64,000 nt of DNA from an uncultured Clostridium sp. (GCA_900547475.1 URGW01000004.1:1-64000), one strand, 5' to 3'. Positions 53,854-63,611 are shown, numbered from the stretch's first letter. Program-made: numbers and translations. Notes: a model not told the origin generated them from the letters alone.

Positions 53854-54678
53854 TTATTTATTAAAAAATATTGACTTTATTAATAATGAAGCTACTACAC
53901 AAGCAAATAAAACTAAAAATACTATACTCAACACCCTATTCATATTTTTACTTTTTATTGCACTAACAGTATTTAAAGTCTCACTATTATTTTCTGTAGA
54001 ATTACTATTATCACTTATCTTTCCATTTTTCTCCATTTCTTCATCGTTTAAATCACTACTATTACTTCTCTTACTATCCTCAGCTACCTCATCATCACTT
54101 AAATCACTATTACTATAATCATAACTTTTAGCAATATCATTAAAATCATTACTACTCTCACTACTATTTTTATTTTCATCATTAATAATAGTATTTTCAG
54201 CTATGTAACTTTTCAACTCCTCATAATCTTGTGATGTAATAGGCGATTCTTTATAATTTTCATAATACCTTTTAAAATCATTCATATCACATTTAATTAA
54301 TGTTAACTTACTATCTTTATCTTTTAAAACAACTTCCTTACTCGATAAATCCAAATCTAAATTAATATTTAATTCATCTGCTATATTTAAAGCTTCCCCA
54401 TAAATATTAAGCAATTCTGTAAATGTAAAATCACTATAATCATCTTTTCCCTTTAATCTTAAAAAAATATTATTTGCTTCCTCTAATAATTCTTTTGTTT
54501 CTTCATTAGTAAGTTTTAAATTAGTAATATAATTAATAATATTATCACTATACTCATCAGGAACCCCTATATTTTCTAATTTTTCTTCTATTAAGTTCAA
54601 TGTTTCACTATGTACGTATAAAATTTGTGTATTTAATACCAAAAAAGCAACTATAAATATTCTAAAAATCTTCTTCAT
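53854..54678 (-). CDS. Hypothetical secreted acidic protein with C-terminal membrane anchor
   Basis: 274 aa, no family recognised. Visible: signal peptide about 1-24 (cleavage near VHS-E), a folded helical part about 25-150 with repeated leucine/acidic pattern (NLKLTNEETKELLEEANN, YSDFTFTELLNIYGEAL), a low-complexity Ser/Asn/Asp/Glu-rich linker about 165-240, then one membrane helix and a short basic end. This makes a type I membrane protein with its N-part outside. There is no LPXTG. AAGGAG lies 13 nt before the ATG, rather far. It stands alone between the LCP and CNNM genes. Confidence 0.7.
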   Translation of the reverse strand: MKKIFRIFIVAFLVLNTQILYVHSETLNLIEEKLENIGVPDEYSDNIINYITNLKLTNEETKELLEEANNIFLRLKGKDDYSDFTFTELLNIYGEALNIADELNINLDLDLSSKEVVLKDKDSKLTLIKCDMNDFKRYYENYKESPITSQDYEELKSYIAENTIINDENKNSSESSNDFNDIAKSYDYSNSDLSDDEVAEDSKRSNSSDLNDEEMEKNGKISDNSNSTENNSETLNTVSAIKSKNMNRVLSIVFLVLFACVVASLLIKSIFFNK

Positions 54679-54887
54679 ATTAATTTTATAACTCCTTTAT
54701 AGATAAATTAATCTATCTTAATTATTGCCATACATATATTAATTATTACATCCTTAATAAAAATATTTATGTACTAAATTTCTTTATTTTACCTTGTTTT
54801 TTACTAAATATACCTATTTTTTTAGATTTAATCACTTTGTAGATGATATATCACTTATTTATATCAATTTAAGTATATTTACTTAGT

Positions 54888-54916
54888 TTGTTATTAAAAA
54901 TTGTACATGCTATAAT
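54888..54916 (+). promoter_or_regulatory. Sigma-A promoter of the CNNM/CorC gene
   Basis: TTGTTA (54888-54893), 17-nt spacer ending in TGC (extended -10), TATAAT (54911-54916). Confidence 0.75.
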
Positions 54917-54949
54917 ATTCTCATCATATTTTTAGGAGGGATTTTTTTA

Positions 54950-56242
54950 ATGGACGATAGCTCGGGGAGTAGTATTATTCTTATTCTTATACTAGTAATA
55001 GTAAACGCATTTTTTGCATCTGCTGAAATGGCTATAGTATCAATTAACAAAACAAAATTAAATTTATTAGCTGAGGACAATAATAAGAAAGCAAAATTAT
55101 TATTAAACTTACTTAAGGATGCTAGTGGATTTTTAGCTACAATACAAGTTGGTATTACTTTTGCTGGATTTTTCGCATCTGCTTCAGCTGCAACATCAAT
55201 TTCCAAAGGATTTGGATTGTATTTAAGTAATTTAGGAGTTCCTTATGGTGATGATATAGCTTTATTATTAACCACTTTAATAATATCCTATATAACTTTA
55301 GTACTTGGTGAATTGGTACCAAAGAGAATAGCATTACAAAATGCAGAAAAGGTTGCTATGTTTAGTGTAAAACCTATAATATTTATTTCCAAATTTACAA
55401 AACCATTCGTATGGTTTCTATCTATTTCAACTAATTCTATTTTAAGATTATTTGGAATAAAAGATAAATCTGGTGAAGAAAAAATATCAAGAGAGGAAAT
55501 CAAAAGTTTAGTTGAACTTGGTGAAGAACAAGGTGCCATAAATGAAACTGAAAGGACTATGATAGATGGTATAATTAAGTTTGATGACATCTTAGCTCGT
55601 GAAGTAATGACTCCAAGAATTGAAACATTTTGTCTTGAAGCTAGTTCTAATATTAAAGAAAATATAAATTTAATATTGCAAGAAAACTATTCAAGAATTC
55701 CTGTTTATGAAAATGATATTGATAATATTATTGGTGTCATTTATATGAAGGATATATTTTCAGAGATAATACAAAAAGGAATTGAAAATGTTAATATTAA
55801 AAGTATTATCAGAAAACCATATGTAGTTCCAGAAACTAAATCTATAGATATACTTCTTAAAGAGTTACAAGATTCTAAAAACCATATGGCTATACTTATA
55901 GACGAGTATGGTGGATTTTCAGGAATAGTTACTTTAGAAGACTTACTTGAGGAAGTAGTTGGTGATATTCAAGATGAATATGATGAAAACATTGATTATA
56001 TAGAAAAAATTGATTCTAACACTTATATAGCTACTGGATTAGTTAGCATTTCAAATTTAAATAAGAATTTAAATTTAGATTTTAAATCAGATTCTATAGA
56101 TACTTTAGGTGGGTTAATAATTGAAAATATAAATACTGTACCTAATAAGTATATTAATAAAGAAATTACTATTGATTCTGTAAAGTTTAAGATCTTGTCT
56201 GTAACAGGTAAAAGAATAAATAAAGTACAAATATCAATTTAA
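54950..56242 (+). CDS. CNNM/CorC-family membrane protein (hemolysin-family, Mg2+ transport)
   Basis: 430 aa. A DUF21 (CNNM) membrane domain with about four helices covers 5-180 and holds FFASAEMAIVSINKTKL and GELVPKRIALQNAEKVA. A pair of CBS domains lies at about 205-320 (VMTPRIETFCLE, YSRIPVYENDIDNIIGVIY, LIDEYGGFSGIVTLEDLLEE). A C-terminal CorC_HlyC domain runs about 345-425. This is the usual layout of bacterial CNNM proteins that export Mg2+ coupled to Na+; the hemolysin name is historical. AGGAGGG lies 8 nt before the ATG. It has its own promoter and terminator. Confidence 0.92.
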   Translation: MDDSSGSSIILILILVIVNAFFASAEMAIVSINKTKLNLLAEDNNKKAKLLLNLLKDASGFLATIQVGITFAGFFASASAATSISKGFGLYLSNLGVPYGDDIALLLTTLIISYITLVLGELVPKRIALQNAEKVAMFSVKPIIFISKFTKPFVWFLSISTNSILRLFGIKDKSGEEKISREEIKSLVELGEEQGAINETERTMIDGIIKFDDILAREVMTPRIETFCLEASSNIKENINLILQENYSRIPVYENDIDNIIGVIYMKDIFSEIIQKGIENVNIKSIIRKPYVVPETKSIDILLKELQDSKNHMAILIDEYGGFSGIVTLEDLLEEVVGDIQDEYDENIDYIEKIDSNTYIATGLVSISNLNKNLNLDFKSDSIDTLGGLIIENINTVPNKYINKEITIDSVKFKILSVTGKRINKVQISI

Positions 56243-56256
56243 TATTAAAAATTATG

Positions 56257-56294
56257 ATCCCGTATATCCTAAGTTGGTTATACGGGATTTTTTA
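56257..56294 (+). terminator. Terminator of the CNNM/CorC gene
   Basis: ATCCCGTATA (56257-56266) pairs with TATACGGGAT (56279-56288), followed by TTTTTT. It also lies just beyond the converging epimerase gene. Confidence 0.9.
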
Positions 56295-56301
56295 TTTGTA
56301 T

Positions 56302-57426
56302 CTATTTATTTTTAAAGTATTCTACTATATAATCAACAATTCTTGGACAAGCTTTTCCATCTCCATAAGGATTTACTGCATGAGCCATTTTATTATAAGC
56401 TTCCTCATTATTTATAAGTTCATCAGCAATATTAAATATATCTTCCTTCTTAATTCCTGCTAATTTTACAGTTCCAGCCTTAACTGCTTCTGGTCTTTCA
56501 GTTTCTGTTCTTAAAACAATAACTGGCTTACCAAGAGCTGGTGCTTCTTCTTGTATTCCACCTGAATCTGTCATTATAAGATAGCACTTAGCCATAAGAT
56601 TTGCAAAATCAACATATTCAAGAGGTTCAATTAAATGTATTTTATCCTCTACTCCTTTAAAACTTTCATTTGCAAGTTCTCTTATTAAAGGATTTTTATG
56701 CATTGGGAATATTACATTTACATCTTCATTCTTACTAACAAGTTCTTTAACTGCTGCAAATATATCCTTCATTGGCTCTCCCCAATTTTCTCTTCTATGT
56801 GCAGTTAATAAGACTATTTTTTTATTTTCAAAATCTATATTATTTAAATTTTTATTATCAAACTTATGATTTTTATCTACAACACTAAGCAAAGCATCAA
56901 TTACAGTATTACCTGTTATATATATATTATTATGTATATTTTCTCTTTCTAAATTAGCCTTATTACTTTCCGTTGCTGAAAAATGTAAAGTAGTAATTGC
57001 TCCTGTTAATTTTCTATTAGCTTCCTCTGGAAATGGAGAATAAATATCTCCAGTTCTAAGCCCAGCTTCAACATGACCTATTGGCTTTTGATTATAAAAA
57101 GCTGCTAATGCTCCATTTAATGTTGTTGAAGTATCTCCATGTACTAAAACTATATCAGGGTTACATTCTTTTATTACTTTATCTACACCTGTTAAAACCT
57201 TATTAGATACATCAACTATTGTTTGGCCATGTGACATTACATTTAAATCATACTGTGGTTTAACATCAAATATATCAAGTACTGTATCAAGCATTTCCCT
57301 ATGCTGAGCTGTAGCACATACAATTGATTCTATTCTATTATCCTTCTCTAAAGCTTTAACTAAAGGACACATCTTTATTGCCTCTGGTCTTGTGCCAAAT
57401 ACACTCAAGACTTTTATTTTACTCAA
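56302..57426 (-). CDS. wecB: UDP-N-acetylglucosamine 2-epimerase (non-hydrolysing), MnaA/WecB
   Basis: Interconverts UDP-GlcNAc and UDP-ManNAc, supplying ManNAc for wall teichoic acid-type linkage units. The 374 aa have FGTRPEAIKMCPLVKAL, CATAQHREMLDTVLDIF, VHGDTSTTLNGALAAFY, HVEAGLRTGDIYSPFPEE, TAHRRENWGEP and SDSGGIQEEAPALGKPV, the standard MnaA signatures. It is distinct from the CapG homologue at 27944-29068, which lacks these exact motifs. Start is TTG with AGGAGG 8 nt upstream. The zinc-module membrane protein gene ends 32 nt upstream, so they may be co-transcribed. Confidence 0.93.
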   Translation of the reverse strand: MSKIKVLSVFGTRPEAIKMCPLVKALEKDNRIESIVCATAQHREMLDTVLDIFDVKPQYDLNVMSHGQTIVDVSNKVLTGVDKVIKECNPDIVLVHGDTSTTLNGALAAFYNQKPIGHVEAGLRTGDIYSPFPEEANRKLTGAITTLHFSATESNKANLERENIHNNIYITGNTVIDALLSVVDKNHKFDNKNLNNIDFENKKIVLLTAHRRENWGEPMKDIFAAVKELVSKNEDVNVIFPMHKNPLIRELANESFKGVEDKIHLIEPLEYVDFANLMAKCYLIMTDSGGIQEEAPALGKPVIVLRTETERPEAVKAGTVKLAGIKKEDIFNIADELINNEEAYNKMAHAVNPYGDGKACPRIVDYIVEYFKNK

Positions 57427-57458
57427 TATTTTTACCTCCTAAGTAAATTCTAATATTA

Positions 57459-58181
57459 TTACTCCTTATCTAAATAGCTTCCTACTACTATTAATATTAC
57501 TGGAATAAAATATGAAAACATATTTGCTACTATATGAAATCTAAAGTAACTAGATGATATATTTGCACTAACAAATCTAATTAATGTAAATGCTATAACA
57601 ACAACTATAGGTGCTATTATCCTAATTTCTCTCTTTAAATTAATAAAATTATTAAATAATAATGTTGATAATGCAATAATTATTATTGGTTCAATAAAAC
57701 CTAAAATAAATTCTATAGTGTAAAATAGAGTTCTAAAACTTCCATAATATCTAGCTGAAAATATAAGTTCCTCAAAGAAATATGGTATACTACTAATATT
57801 ATTTATTACCTTAGGTACCAATAATATAATAGCAATTATTCCAAGAACATAATTAATTATTTTTTTATTTTGACTAACCTTATTTGTAACTTCTTTAAAG
57901 TCTTCAGATTTTGAAAAATCCTTTACTAAATTTAATGTATTATTTGTAGCCTCAACTGTAGCATTTACTGCTTTATCAGTATACTCTCTAACCTTATCTG
58001 AGTTTATAGTACTTCCATTATTATAATTATTGTTACTATTATTATCTGAATACATTTCAGATACACATTCTTTACAATAATACTTATTATTTATTTTTAC
58101 CTTACACTCTTTGCATATAAGTTTGTGACATCTCACGCACATACCTACTGCTTCTCTTTCTTCATGATTTGAACAGTTCAT
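57459..58181 (-). CDS. Membrane protein with N-terminal B-box-like zinc module
   Basis: 240 aa. The first about 42 residues hold a Cys/His cluster, CSNHEEREAVGMCVRCHKLI followed by CKECKVKINNKYYCKEC, giving a likely two-zinc B-box-like fold. A linker rich in Asn follows, then a helical stretch and about five membrane helices (from about 105 to the end). The zinc module is closely similar to that of the next gene upstream (58206-58607), so the two are partial paralogues. Function unknown; the zinc part should face the cytoplasm. Confidence 0.75.
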   Translation of the reverse strand: MNCSNHEEREAVGMCVRCHKLICKECKVKINNKYYCKECVSEMYSDNNSNNNYNNGSTINSDKVREYTDKAVNATVEATNNTLNLVKDFSKSEDFKEVTNKVSQNKKIINYVLGIIAIILLVPKVINNISSIPYFFEELIFSARYYGSFRTLFYTIEFILGFIEPIIIIALSTLLFNNFINLKREIRIIAPIVVVIAFTLIRFVSANISSSYFRFHIVANMFSYFIPVILIVVGSYLDKE

Positions 58182-58205
58182 ACCTTTTAACTCCCTCTTT
58201 TATTA

Positions 58206-58607
58206 TTAATCTAATATTAAATCACCATTTGCATCAGTGAATTTTTTACAAGCAATTAATATAAAGTCTACTAAAGTCCATATTCCAAAACCACCAAAAG
58301 TAAGTAATTGCAATATCCCTGTTCCTATTTTTCCTACATAAAATCTATGTACTCCTATAGTTCCAACAAAAAGACATAGTAATAATGTTACTAACCAACT
58401 CTTTTGTGTTGATTTTTTTGCATAATAATTATAACCTTGTTGATTTGTTCTATTATATTTATTATTTGGCTTAAATACTTCTGTTTCTATGCATGTTTTA
58501 CATACTGCTTTTCCATTTATATCAACCTTACATTCATTACAAATAAATCTTCCACATTCTGTGCATGCAGCTATTACCTCTTTATTATCATGATAATAAC
58601 ACTTCAT
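58206..58607 (-). CDS. TM2-domain protein with N-terminal B-box-like zinc module
   Basis: 133 aa from the ATG at 58607. Residues about 1-43 form a Cys/His zinc module (CYYHDNKEVIAACTECGRFI, CNECKVDINGKAVCKTC). Residues about 70-130 form a TM2 domain of two helices with LCLFVGTIGVHRFYVGKIGTG and GGFGIWTLVDFI, then NGDLI. The frame is open to 58766 with an unrelated-looking extension that runs into the neighbouring terminator, so the internal ATG is preferred; AAGGAG is 13 nt away. It is probably in one operon with the five-helix paralogue. Confidence 0.8.
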   Translation of the reverse strand: MKCYYHDNKEVIAACTECGRFICNECKVDINGKAVCKTCIETEVFKPNNKYNRTNQQGYNYYAKKSTQKSWLVTLLLCLFVGTIGVHRFYVGKIGTGILQLLTFGGFGIWTLVDFILIACKKFTDANGDLILD

Positions 58608-58713
58608 AATTATTTCATCTCTCCTTAAATTAAAGTCATAAAATCTACTTTCTCTTACATTTATAATTATATCATATAATTTAAATCCTAGAAAACAATT
58701 GGAAAATGATTGA

Positions 58714-58748
58714 ACCCCGTGAAACCAGAAATTTGTTTCCCACGGGGT
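58714..58748 (-). terminator. Terminator of the SipW-BsaA-like operon
   Basis: ACCCCGTG (58714-58721) pairs with CACGGGGT (58741-58748), with further GAAAC/GTTTC pairing inside. The T-tract is weak. Confidence 0.75.
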
Positions 58749-58753
58749 CCTTA

Positions 58754-59443
58754 TTATTTCATCCATACTTCCTTATATGGATAAACTTCTTCACCATTTT
58801 CATCAATATATTTATTAGCTTGTACAGCTTCAGTTTTAACTTCAACTCTATACTCCATACCTTCATATATTGAATTACTCTCAATATCACTACTAAAAGT
58901 TACACTCTCTAATAACATTTCTGTTGTTGCTTTGCCCTCTAATACTTTCTTATAGTAGTAATAACCATCCTCTTCGCAATAATACCAGTAATCTTGAAAG
59001 TTTTCAGCAAAAACCAAAGTGACCAAGCTATCATCTACAGGTAATACCTCATTTAAATCATTAGGATTCACCCATCTTCCACTAATACTAACTCTTATTA
59101 ATGCAGGAGATTCACTTGGATTAACAATCCAAACATTTTTCTTACCACTACTAGGATCAAAATCTTCTTTTATTTCTACATCGATTCTACCTACCTTTAA
59201 TGCATTTACATTCTCATTATTATCCATAAAATAAGCTAAACTAGCATTTAAAAGAGAGGATAAAGAAACTAGTACTGCTACTAATGATACTAATAATATT
59301 TTAAATTTTACTGATGATAGCTTATTTCTTTCAAAAAAATTATATAATTTGTTATTTTTATTTATCTTATTTTTTCTTTTACTTAAATTAATTCCATATA
59401 AATAATTATCATGCTCATTATAATTACTATTATTATCTTTCAT
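58754..59443 (-). CDS. BsaA/TasA-family SipW-dependent biofilm fibre protein
   Basis: 229 aa. A long basic cytoplasmic start (about 1-45) is followed by a hydrophobic signal segment (KFKILLVSLVAVLVSLSSLL, cleavage near SLAYF), then the mature start FMDNNENVNALKVGRIDVEI, typical of TasA/camelysin-type proteins cut by SipW. Further features are NPSESPALIRVSISGRW and a DYWYYCEEDGYYYYKKVL strand, as in clostridial BsaA proteins. It probably forms extracellular fibres. It is last in the cluster, 13 nt after the large surface protein gene. Confidence 0.82.
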   Translation of the reverse strand: MKDNNSNYNEHDNYLYGINLSKRKNKINKNNKLYNFFERNKLSSVKFKILLVSLVAVLVSLSSLLNASLAYFMDNNENVNALKVGRIDVEIKEDFDPSSGKKNVWIVNPSESPALIRVSISGRWVNPNDLNEVLPVDDSLVTLVFAENFQDYWYYCEEDGYYYYKKVLEGKATTEMLLESVTFSSDIESNSIYEGMEYRVEVKTEAVQANKYIDENGEEVYPYKEVWMK

Positions 59444-59456
59444 AAAAACTACCTTT

Positions 59457-62255
59457 CTACCTATTTCCTTTTAAAGGATAAGTAAATATATTAGTCTCTT
59501 GATCTTCATCATAAAAATACTTATTATTTGCTAGTTTATTTTTTACTACAATTATACTATCCATATTTTTTGAAGTTAAAGTAATATTATTTCCTTCTGA
59601 AATTACATTACTTTTACTATCCTGAAGTTCTATTGACTCTAATACATAATTAGCTGGTATAACTTCACTAAAATTATAAGTAACTCCATATTTTAAATTG
59701 TTAATTACATATTTTTCATTTGGCATTGCTTCAACAACAAAGCTTGTACCATCATTACCTTCTATATTTATAGTGAAGCTTTTACTTACATCATTACTTA
59801 TATCATTATAATTTTCATCAATAACAATCTTTTTAATATATAATTTAGTTGGTAATATTTTAACTTTTGCAGTAGAAGTACCTAACTCCTTTTTACCATC
59901 ACTATATTCCTTGTATAGCTGTACAGTATTAACTACATTATAATCCCATATATTTATACTATTATCTTCATTCATACTATAAGGTTCTGGCACAATCCAT
60001 CCTTTAGCTATAACAGATATACTTTCATTTCCCTTTAAATCAAAATTATTATAATCAAAGTTTTCTTTTTGTTCACAAGTAAATATCCAATTTGGTGTTT
60101 CATAAGGCATTGTTAAAAAATCATTAATACTTAAATTAGTAATAGGTAATGCTGTATTAGTAACTCTATCACCATCAGTAGTTCTATTTTTTATTTTTAT
60201 AATAAATGAAACTTCATCTCCTGGATATAATCCTGGTACATCTTTATCTGAATCAGTTGATTCACTATTATGCGTATAAATCACATTATTATTTCTCTTA
60301 ACTTCATAAACATATTTACTAATATCAACTACAGCTTCCCCATATTCTGCAACATAAACTTTAAAACTAGCATTAGCTTCAGCTGTTAATTGATTATTTA
60401 AATACTTAGCACTTCCAACAACAGTATTAGTAATCACCTTATTTTCTCTTTCTAAATCTTCTAAAGTAACATCATATTTAATATTATTTAAGTCCTCAAC
60501 TGTTAGACTTTCACCAACTTCAAGAACATCTAGAAGTTTTAAAGCATTATCTCCAGTAGCAGTAGTTTTATTTCCATCAGCAGAAACCTTAGTAATACTC
60601 AAAGTCTCATTACTTAACTTAGTTCCATCACCTTTATAAACTCCAGTACTATCAATTTTAATATCTATAAGCGCATCACTAAACTCAACTTTAGTTAATC
60701 TATCCTTACCAGTATTATTAATAGTAAAGTTATAATAAACCCTTTCACCTGGATAAACATGTGACGTTCCATCTTCTCTTATATAATTTTTCTCATTATT
60801 TTCATCTAATAAAAATCCACTTTTACTAACTTCAATACTAGGGTCTTCAACTAAGAAAATATCAATCTTAGTTCCACCGCCCCCCTCAGTATTATCACCA
60901 CATAAAATTTCTATTTTATGATCTTTGCCATCATCTAAGAAAGATGTTATATCTCCTAATGTATATCCATCTGTACTTGATTCAGCTTGGTTATTTAAAT
61001 GAGCATGCCAAGTATCTGTATGCTTACTTATAGAGGTATGATTTGGATCATTACATATCATATTTCCTGTTGTTCTATGATAAGCTCTTTTAAAAGTAGG
61101 TGTGTATATTTCATTGTCAGAAAATCTAAACTTAATATTATCTTTATTACTATCTGTTACCTGCTGAGTAGTAAAATTAATATCAGTTGGCTTTCCATCA
61201 ACTAAAACAATCATAAAGTCATTAAGAGGCATTATAAGTTCTGGTCCATTTTCACCTAAAACCCCTAAATAAACTCTCTTATTTTTCATTTCTGATGATG
61301 ATAAATCTAAAGTAAAATCGCCCCTAAACAATCTCCATGAATCACCATCACCATAGTGTGTCCACGTTGCAAACTCTTTAACTTTATGCCCATTAGCTAT
61401 ATCACTATCTTTTATATATCCACTATAGTATCTATCTGAAGAAGCTCCATCCCAAACATTACTTTCTTCAATAGGATTTAATAGTGCCGTTAAAGCATTA
61501 TATTCAAATAAAATCCTATTACCAGTTTGTCCTGAATATATTGTTCTAGGAGTTAATAAAACCTTCCCTAATTGATTACCATCACTTGGATAATTATTAA
61601 TTACTGTATATGTATTTCCATCAATAACTTCAGTAGTATAATAACTTTCTCCATCAATAGTTACTTCACTAATTCCATGATTGGGATCCTTTATTCCATA
61701 AAGTTCAATTTTCTCTCCTATAAAGTTTATAGTAAAACTATTTCCCTTTACATCTGTCCAAGCTCTTGTTCTCTCTACATTCCAAGCATTGCTATATATA
61801 AATTTATTTTGTGCATTAGAATCAGTTGATTTTTCATTAGCATTAATTTGTACTCCATTAGTATCACTACTTGTCGAGTATATTTTTGAAAAACTTATAT
61901 GAGCCGCAGTATTACTAGCTCTTTCATTCTTTTTACCAGTAAGTTTAAATGTTAATGTATGAACTCCCTCGCCTAAGTTTTCTATAGAAAATATCTTCTC
62001 ATCTCCTGTTCTTTTTGGAGAATATTCATCTACACTTATAACAGTACTATTAAATTCCTTATTATCTAAGATATTAATATAATCTTTAGAATTAGTTGGT
62101 TCTTTTGTTCTAAACCATTTGACATCTAAAACCTCTGCTCCATAATCAGAATATGCACTTATATTGCTATTAGTAGCTAGTACCTTACTAGAAGATAATA
62201 TTCCAAAAATAATACATATAATTAATAATATTTTAATCCCTTTACCTTTTAACAC
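59457..62255 (-). CDS. Large secreted surface protein with DUF11/CNA_B-like domains
   Basis: 932 aa. Signal peptide 1-28. About 30-260 includes a galactose-binding-like module (INFIGEKIELYGIKDPNHG, VTIDGESYYT). The centre shows DUF11-like conserved-repeat features (YPGERVYYNFTINNTGKDRL, LYPGDEVSFIIKIKNRT). The C-terminal about 100 residues look like a CNA_B/SpaA-type fold (LYIKKIVIDENYNDISNDVS, LKYGVTYNFSEVIPANYVL). It ends in TYPLKGNR without an LPXTG or membrane anchor, so it is secreted or trapped in the fibre matrix. Start is GTG with GAGGTGAT upstream. Position between sipW and the fibre gene suggests an accessory or adhesin of the BsaA-type fibre. Confidence 0.75.
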   Translation of the reverse strand: MLKGKGIKILLIICIIFGILSSSKVLATNSNISAYSDYGAEVLDVKWFRTKEPTNSKDYINILDNKEFNSTVISVDEYSPKRTGDEKIFSIENLGEGVHTLTFKLTGKKNERASNTAAHISFSKIYSTSSDTNGVQINANEKSTDSNAQNKFIYSNAWNVERTRAWTDVKGNSFTINFIGEKIELYGIKDPNHGISEVTIDGESYYTTEVIDGNTYTVINNYPSDGNQLGKVLLTPRTIYSGQTGNRILFEYNALTALLNPIEESNVWDGASSDRYYSGYIKDSDIANGHKVKEFATWTHYGDGDSWRLFRGDFTLDLSSSEMKNKRVYLGVLGENGPELIMPLNDFMIVLVDGKPTDINFTTQQVTDSNKDNIKFRFSDNEIYTPTFKRAYHRTTGNMICNDPNHTSISKHTDTWHAHLNNQAESSTDGYTLGDITSFLDDGKDHKIEILCGDNTEGGGGTKIDIFLVEDPSIEVSKSGFLLDENNEKNYIREDGTSHVYPGERVYYNFTINNTGKDRLTKVEFSDALIDIKIDSTGVYKGDGTKLSNETLSITKVSADGNKTTATGDNALKLLDVLEVGESLTVEDLNNIKYDVTLEDLERENKVITNTVVGSAKYLNNQLTAEANASFKVYVAEYGEAVVDISKYVYEVKRNNNVIYTHNSESTDSDKDVPGLYPGDEVSFIIKIKNRTTDGDRVTNTALPITNLSINDFLTMPYETPNWIFTCEQKENFDYNNFDLKGNESISVIAKGWIVPEPYSMNEDNSINIWDYNVVNTVQLYKEYSDGKKELGTSTAKVKILPTKLYIKKIVIDENYNDISNDVSKSFTINIEGNDGTSFVVEAMPNEKYVINNLKYGVTYNFSEVIPANYVLESIELQDSKSNVISEGNNITLTSKNMDSIIVVKNKLANNKYFYDEDQETNIFTYPLKGNR

Positions 62256-62262
62256 TTATTTA

Positions 62263-62775
62263 TCACCTCAACTTTTTATATCTACTTTTAAATATCTCTG
62301 TTAATACAACAATTAACAGTATAGCTCCTAAAACTATAAATATATTATTCTGAATAAATAACATTATTGAGCCTAATACAGGTATTGTAACAACAACCTT
62401 TCCTACTATCATATCTCTAGTTACAGGAAATGAATCAACAGTATCGTTAGCATCACCTTGTGTTACATAGTATTCACCATTGTTTTTTTCTTCAACAATT
62501 CTATGAGTTACAATGCTATTAGTTTGATCTCCAGAAAAAGTAACAATATCACCAACTTCAATTTTATTTCCTTGATAATCCTTGATAATAATTAGGCTTC
62601 CTGGATTTATAGTTGGAGCCATACTTCCTGTAAGTACATTAAAAAAGGCAAAATTTCCAATCTTCTTTACACCTTTATATTCATTAGCACTAAAAGATAC
62701 TATACTAACTACTAATATCACAGCTATAAAAGCATAAAAAAACACATTATATAAAACTTTAATTATATTTTTCAT
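62263..62775 (-). CDS. sipW: Signal peptidase I, SipW (ER-type)
   Basis: Membrane protease that processes TasA/BsaA-type proteins. 170 aa: an N-terminal helix, outer catalytic domain and a C-terminal helix. The serine is in TGSMAPTINPG; the general base is His in SIVTHRIVEE rather than Lys, marking the ER/SipW type; GDANDTVDSFPV follows. AAAGGAG precedes the ATG. It is 7 nt from the large surface protein gene, in one operon with its probable substrates on both sides. Confidence 0.92.
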   Translation of the reverse strand: MKNIIKVLYNVFFYAFIAVILVVSIVSFSANEYKGVKKIGNFAFFNVLTGSMAPTINPGSLIIIKDYQGNKIEVGDIVTFSGDQTNSIVTHRIVEEKNNGEYYVTQGDANDTVDSFPVTRDMIVGKVVVTIPVLGSIMLFIQNNIFIVLGAILLIVVLTEIFKSRYKKLR

Positions 62776-62881
62776 TTAACTCTACTCCTTTGTTAAACAG
62801 ATATTTAAAATAATATAAAAAACTACCTCTTACTTTCAGTTAATTTTCATTAACTAAATTAAAACTTAAAATCTCACTTAC

Positions 62882-62920
62882 TACAAAAGACTAACTGGTA
62901 ATAACTCCAAGTTAGTCTTT
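62882..62920 (-). terminator. Intra-cluster terminator or attenuator upstream of sipW
   Basis: AAAGACTAACT (62886-62896) pairs with AGTTAGTCTTT (62910-62920). It lies between the LPQTG protein gene and sipW, so it would end or reduce readthrough inside the cluster. Confidence 0.8.
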
Positions 62921-62929
62921 ATCTTTAAG

Positions 62930-63598
62930 TTATTTTTTTATTAGATTATATCCAACTAATATTGATAATGCTGATATTAAAACTACATGTATAATATTGT
63001 CTTTACCAGTTTGGGGTAGTTTTGAAACATTATTAGGGTAATTACTGTAATCCTCATATTCCTCATTAATAAAGAAATTAATATTAAAAATACCATCTTT
63101 ACTTTGAAAATCATTTCCTACAGAACTTCCATCTAATTCAGCAATTATCTTTAATACAGATTCATCACTTTTTATTATTTTTCCCAAATTTATATAGTTG
63201 TTATTAAGAATATCTATATCAGATGCTTTTCCTTGATAAATAACTTTATCATCATATATTAAAGTTATTTCTAATTTGTCTAATAAATAAAATTCATCTT
63301 CTTTATTAGTTATTTCTTCTGCATTCATTACTATATTAAATACTTTATTAGATTTATTTTTTATTAGTAAGTCTTTCTCTATATAATCTCCTGGCATAAG
63401 ATTGCTTGCACTTATAAAAACAGAGATTTCCTCATTATTATTAAATAAATTATTATTTCCTATAATTAATTCTGACTCTATATTATCTATTGATATTCCA
63501 TTTATAGTATCTGCTTTTACATTATTAAATGGAGTAATAATTATAGTAATAAAAATTATAAATAATGTTTTATATATCCAGTTCATTTTTTTACTCAT
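62930..63598 (-). CDS. TasA-like surface protein with LPQTG sortase signal
   Basis: 222 aa. Signal peptide 1-29, then a beta-rich part with LMPGDYIEKDLLIKNKSNKV and DFQSKDGIFNINFFINEEYE, the pattern of TasA/camelysin relatives with a PGD strand. It ends with LPQTG at about 194, a membrane helix and Lys-Lys. It may anchor the fibre to the wall. No SD is seen before the ATG and the gap to the upstream gene is 13 nt, so translational coupling is likely. Confidence 0.75.
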   Translation of the reverse strand: MSKKMNWIYKTLFIIFITIIITPFNNVKADTINGISIDNIESELIIGNNNLFNNNEEISVFISASNLMPGDYIEKDLLIKNKSNKVFNIVMNAEEITNKEDEFYLLDKLEITLIYDDKVIYQGKASDIDILNNNYINLGKIIKSDESVLKIIAELDGSSVGNDFQSKDGIFNINFFINEEYEDYSNYPNNVSKLPQTGKDNIIHVVLISALSILVGYNLIKK

Positions 63599-63611
63599 TA
63601 TTTTTTATTAA

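Noticed and set aside
58608..58766. N-terminal extension of the TM2 protein
   Set aside because: The extra 53 residues run through the neighbouring terminator hairpin and do not look like conserved protein; the internal ATG begins the zinc module.
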